NCBI GenBank assembly: GCA_044351685.1
Contig: JBILFK010000092.1
Coordinates: 1 to 6,482, forward strand
Length of the DNA stretch: 6,482 nt
Direction of reading: 5' to 3'
Source: JALHRI01 sp044351685
GTDB lineage: Bacteria; Pseudomonadota; Alphaproteobacteria; Rickettsiales; UBA3002
Shown piece by piece: positions 4,269-6,482 of the stretch; the stretch's first letter is position 1, and each line of letters starts with the position of its first letter. A program made the translations under genes and the position numbers. Below the pieces are notes generated by a model. The model saw nothing but the letters and a program-made list of their open reading frames with translations, was not told the origin of the DNA and made no database searches.

Positions 4269-6473
4269 ATGACTGCACATGCATCTTTTCTACAACCCAG
4301 CCAGCCATTGCCTTTCACCTGGACAGGCAAGCCACCACACGCATGCGCCGGGGTTAACAGCGCCACACGCACGCTGCATGGCTTGCCGCAACTGAGCACC
4401 ACCGCATCGCGGCAGGAAATACAGGATTATTTCGATAATGGCTGGACACTGACCGAATTGCTATTTTCCGGCCTCGCCAACGAAGAAGCCTATTACGCGC
4501 GCGCTTATCATAAACTGCGCATGCCGATGCTGTTTTATCTGGCGCACCCGGCTGTACTGTATGTGAACAAGCTGCGCGTGGCGGGCCTGCTTCATGCACC
4601 GGTAAACCCTGCATTTGAAGCCTTGTTTGAAACCGGTGTCGATGAAATGCGCTGGGATAATCTGCACGAAGATAAAACCGATTGGCCCCCACTTCGCGAA
4701 GTGTTCGCCTATCGTGCGCAGATTTATACGCTGATTACCACACTGATTACAGAGCACCCAGCGCTCGATAAAATTGCCATCGATACCCCAGCATGGGCGC
4801 TGTATATGGGGTTTGAACACGAGCGTATTCACCTGGAAACTTCAAGCGTGCTCATGCGCGAATTGCCGCTGGCGATGCTGCGCACTCCTGAATACTGGCC
4901 AGCGCCTGCCCCTGCGGGCAATGCCCCGCAAAGCGCCACGATGCGTGATGTTGCTGAATCGCGCGTGATACTCGGTAAGCCGCGCGATTATCCAAGTTTC
5001 GGCTGGGATAATGAATACGGTAACGAAACACGCGATGTACCGGCCTTTCAGGCGAGCAACATACTCATTAGCAACGCGCAGTTTTTAGATTTCATGCGCG
5101 ATGGTGGCTACACCACCGAACGCTACTGGAGCGAGCAAGGCTGGGCATGGCGCAGCTTCCGCAACGTGAAATGGCCAAGCTTTTTTGTGCCCGAAGGCCC
5201 GGCCGGTTTGCACCATTACCGCTTGCGCACCATCTTCGAAGAAATCACCATGCCAATGCACTGGCCCGTATGCGTGAATTGGTTCGAGGCACAGGCTTAC
5301 TGCGCATGGAAAACGGAAACAGAGTCTTCTGCAATTCCTTATCGCTTGTTAACCGAAGCCGAACATCATGCGCTGCGCGATGAAATAAGCACTGAAGCGA
5401 AGGGCAACCACAGCCTGCGTTACAGCACAGAAAGCGACGTGATGCAGTTTCCGGCCAACAGCAAGGGCTTCCACGATGTGTTCGGCAATGTGTGGCAGTG
5501 GCTGGAAGATCATTTTCACCCGCTGCATGGCAGCACCCCGCACCCGTATTACGATGATTTTTCGGTGCCGTGCTACGACGGCGAACACCAGATGATTTTG
5601 GGTGGTTCGTTTATTTCCTGCGGCGATGAAGCAAGTGTATGGGCACGCTTTCACTTCCGCCCCCATTTCTTCCAGCATGCTGGGTTCCGGGTGGCACGCA
5701 GTGCCGAGGCCAGCGCCAGCATTCCCAAGCGCACCATACGGCGCGATGCCAACGCACATTACGAAAGCGATGCGATGCTTGGCCGTTACCTGCATATGCA
5801 TTACGCGCCACCATCCGAGCATACGCCTTCGCTTGCCGGGGTAACACCACCCGCTATTCGTTCATTGCCCGAACATTGCGCCGAACTTGCGATACAGTTT
5901 GCGCATGCTTCTACTAGCGCACTCGATGTCGGCTGTGCCGTGGGGCGCAGCACGTTTGAAATGGCCACGCATTTTGAACATGTGGTAGGCATCGATTTAT
6001 CGCAGCGTTTTATCGATACTGCCAACCAGCTGAAGCGCGGCGAATCACTGCATTACAGCTTGCCTATCACCGGCATACAGCGCGCGGCGCAACTTGCAAA
6101 ACTGAATGAAAAATTACTGCCGCAGCGCGTGCAGTTTGAGCAGGGCGATGCCATGGCGCTGCCCCCATCATTGAATGGGTTTGATGCGATTCTCATCGCC
6201 AACACCATTTGCCGCTTACCTAACCCATCGCAGTGCCTGCGTGATTTAGTTTCGCGCCTGAACCCGAAAGGTATCGTGGTAGTGGTATCGCCCTATAGCT
6301 GGTTTGCCGAGTTCACTCCGCAGTCAGAATGGATTGAAGGCGGCGAGGCATTAGCCAAAGTGATGACAGGATACCAGCTGCTGCATGAGGAAAACATCCC
6401 CTTCCTCATCACCGATCATGCGCGTAAATACGAATATATTATCAGCCACGCAACCGTGTGGCAAAAGCCTTAA
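4269..6473 (+). CDS. ovoA: OvoA: 5-histidylcysteine sulfoxide synthase fused to methyltransferase (ovothiol biosynthesis)
   Basis: The product is 734 residues from this ATG, about the usual OvoA length. OvoA uses non-haem iron and oxygen to join cysteine to C5 of histidine as a sulfoxide; after a separate lyase (OvoB) releases the thiol, its C-terminal domain methylates the imidazole to give ovothiol A, an antioxidant thiol. Three domains are visible. A DinB-like domain (about 47-210) carries the iron motif HERIHLE (H184, H188, E190), with H93 in LAHPAVLYVNKL the likely third histidine. A formylglycine-generating-enzyme-like domain (about 233-480) holds GNVWQWLEDHF and ends near HAGFRVARS. 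A class I methyltransferase (about 550-734) has the SAM-binding LDVGCAVGRS (552-561), GIDLSQRFID, QGDAMALP and SPYSWFAEFTP. EgtB of the ergothioneine pathway shares the first two domains but lacks this methyltransferase, so OvoA is the better call. The start is uncertain: a GTG at 4248 would add seven residues, and neither has a ribosome binding site. Cytoplasmic; no signal peptide. Confidence 0.95.
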   Translation: MTAHASFLQPSQPLPFTWTGKPPHACAGVNSATRTLHGLPQLSTTASRQEIQDYFDNGWTLTELLFSGLANEEAYYARAYHKLRMPMLFYLAHPAVLYVNKLRVAGLLHAPVNPAFEALFETGVDEMRWDNLHEDKTDWPPLREVFAYRAQIYTLITTLITEHPALDKIAIDTPAWALYMGFEHERIHLETSSVLMRELPLAMLRTPEYWPAPAPAGNAPQSATMRDVAESRVILGKPRDYPSFGWDNEYGNETRDVPAFQASNILISNAQFLDFMRDGGYTTERYWSEQGWAWRSFRNVKWPSFFVPEGPAGLHHYRLRTIFEEITMPMHWPVCVNWFEAQAYCAWKTETESSAIPYRLLTEAEHHALRDEISTEAKGNHSLRYSTESDVMQFPANSKGFHDVFGNVWQWLEDHFHPLHGSTPHPYYDDFSVPCYDGEHQMILGGSFISCGDEASVWARFHFRPHFFQHAGFRVARSAEASASIPKRTIRRDANAHYESDAMLGRYLHMHYAPPSEHTPSLAGVTPPAIRSLPEHCAELAIQFAHASTSALDVGCAVGRSTFEMATHFEHVVGIDLSQRFIDTANQLKRGESLHYSLPITGIQRAAQLAKLNEKLLPQRVQFEQGDAMALPPSLNGFDAILIANTICRLPNPSQCLRDLVSRLNPKGIVVVVSPYSWFAEFTPQSEWIEGGEALAKVMTGYQLLHEENIPFLITDHARKYEYIISHATVWQKP

Positions 6474-6482
6474 GCACCTTGA

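Noticed and set aside
5349..5822. A 157-codon minus-strand open frame inside ovoA
   Set aside because: It is opposite conserved FGE-like sequence of ovoA and has no recognisable motif; a shadow of a well-supported gene.
4269..6473. EgtB (ergothioneine pathway) instead of OvoA
   Set aside because: The C-terminal SAM methyltransferase with LDVGCAVGRS and SPYSWFAEFTP is characteristic of OvoA and absent from EgtB.

Overview
The window reads as ordinary Gram-negative, proteobacterial chromosome, and an alphaproteobacterium is my best guess. The grounds are two proteins with cleavable Sec-type signal peptides (which imply a periplasm), a DUF3307 membrane protein, a GAF/HD-GYP signalling protein and a three-domain OvoA. 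Base composition looks balanced, near 50% GC, and does not shift sharply between genes. I see no mobile element, CRISPR array, tRNA or rRNA. The taxonomic call is inference from gene content only.

Left part, minus strand (positions 1-1949): a two-gene unit. A small secreted TPR protein comes first, followed 8 nt later by a long secreted FecR-domain protein. The second gene's ribosome binding site overlaps the first gene's stop codon, so the two are probably translationally coupled. The FecR-domain protein has an N-terminal FecR-like domain, then a long Gly/Asp/Ser-rich acidic stretch and a tail with a tandem 11-residue repeat. It is cut by the left edge of the window with no stop reached. Its opposite strand carries a long Ser/Pro-rich open frame, which is an artefact.

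Middle (2062-4200): a small DUF3307 membrane protein on the minus strand is divergent from a cytoplasmic GAF plus HD-GYP protein on the plus strand, predicted to hydrolyse cyclic-di-GMP. A 75-bp intergenic region separates them and holds a short palindrome and a -10-like hexamer.

Right part (4269-6473, plus strand): a complete ovoA, encoding the non-haem iron sulfoxide synthase fused to a methyltransferase that builds the thiol-histidine ovothiol. It lies 68 bp after the HD-GYP gene on the same strand and could be cotranscribed with it. Its partner lyase (ovoB) is not in the window.

No clearly undescribed system is visible. The points most worth checking are the FecR/TPR secreted pair with its acidic low-complexity region, the roughly 100-residue insertion inside the HD-GYP domain, and the uncertain, leader-poor start of ovoA next to a c-di-GMP enzyme.
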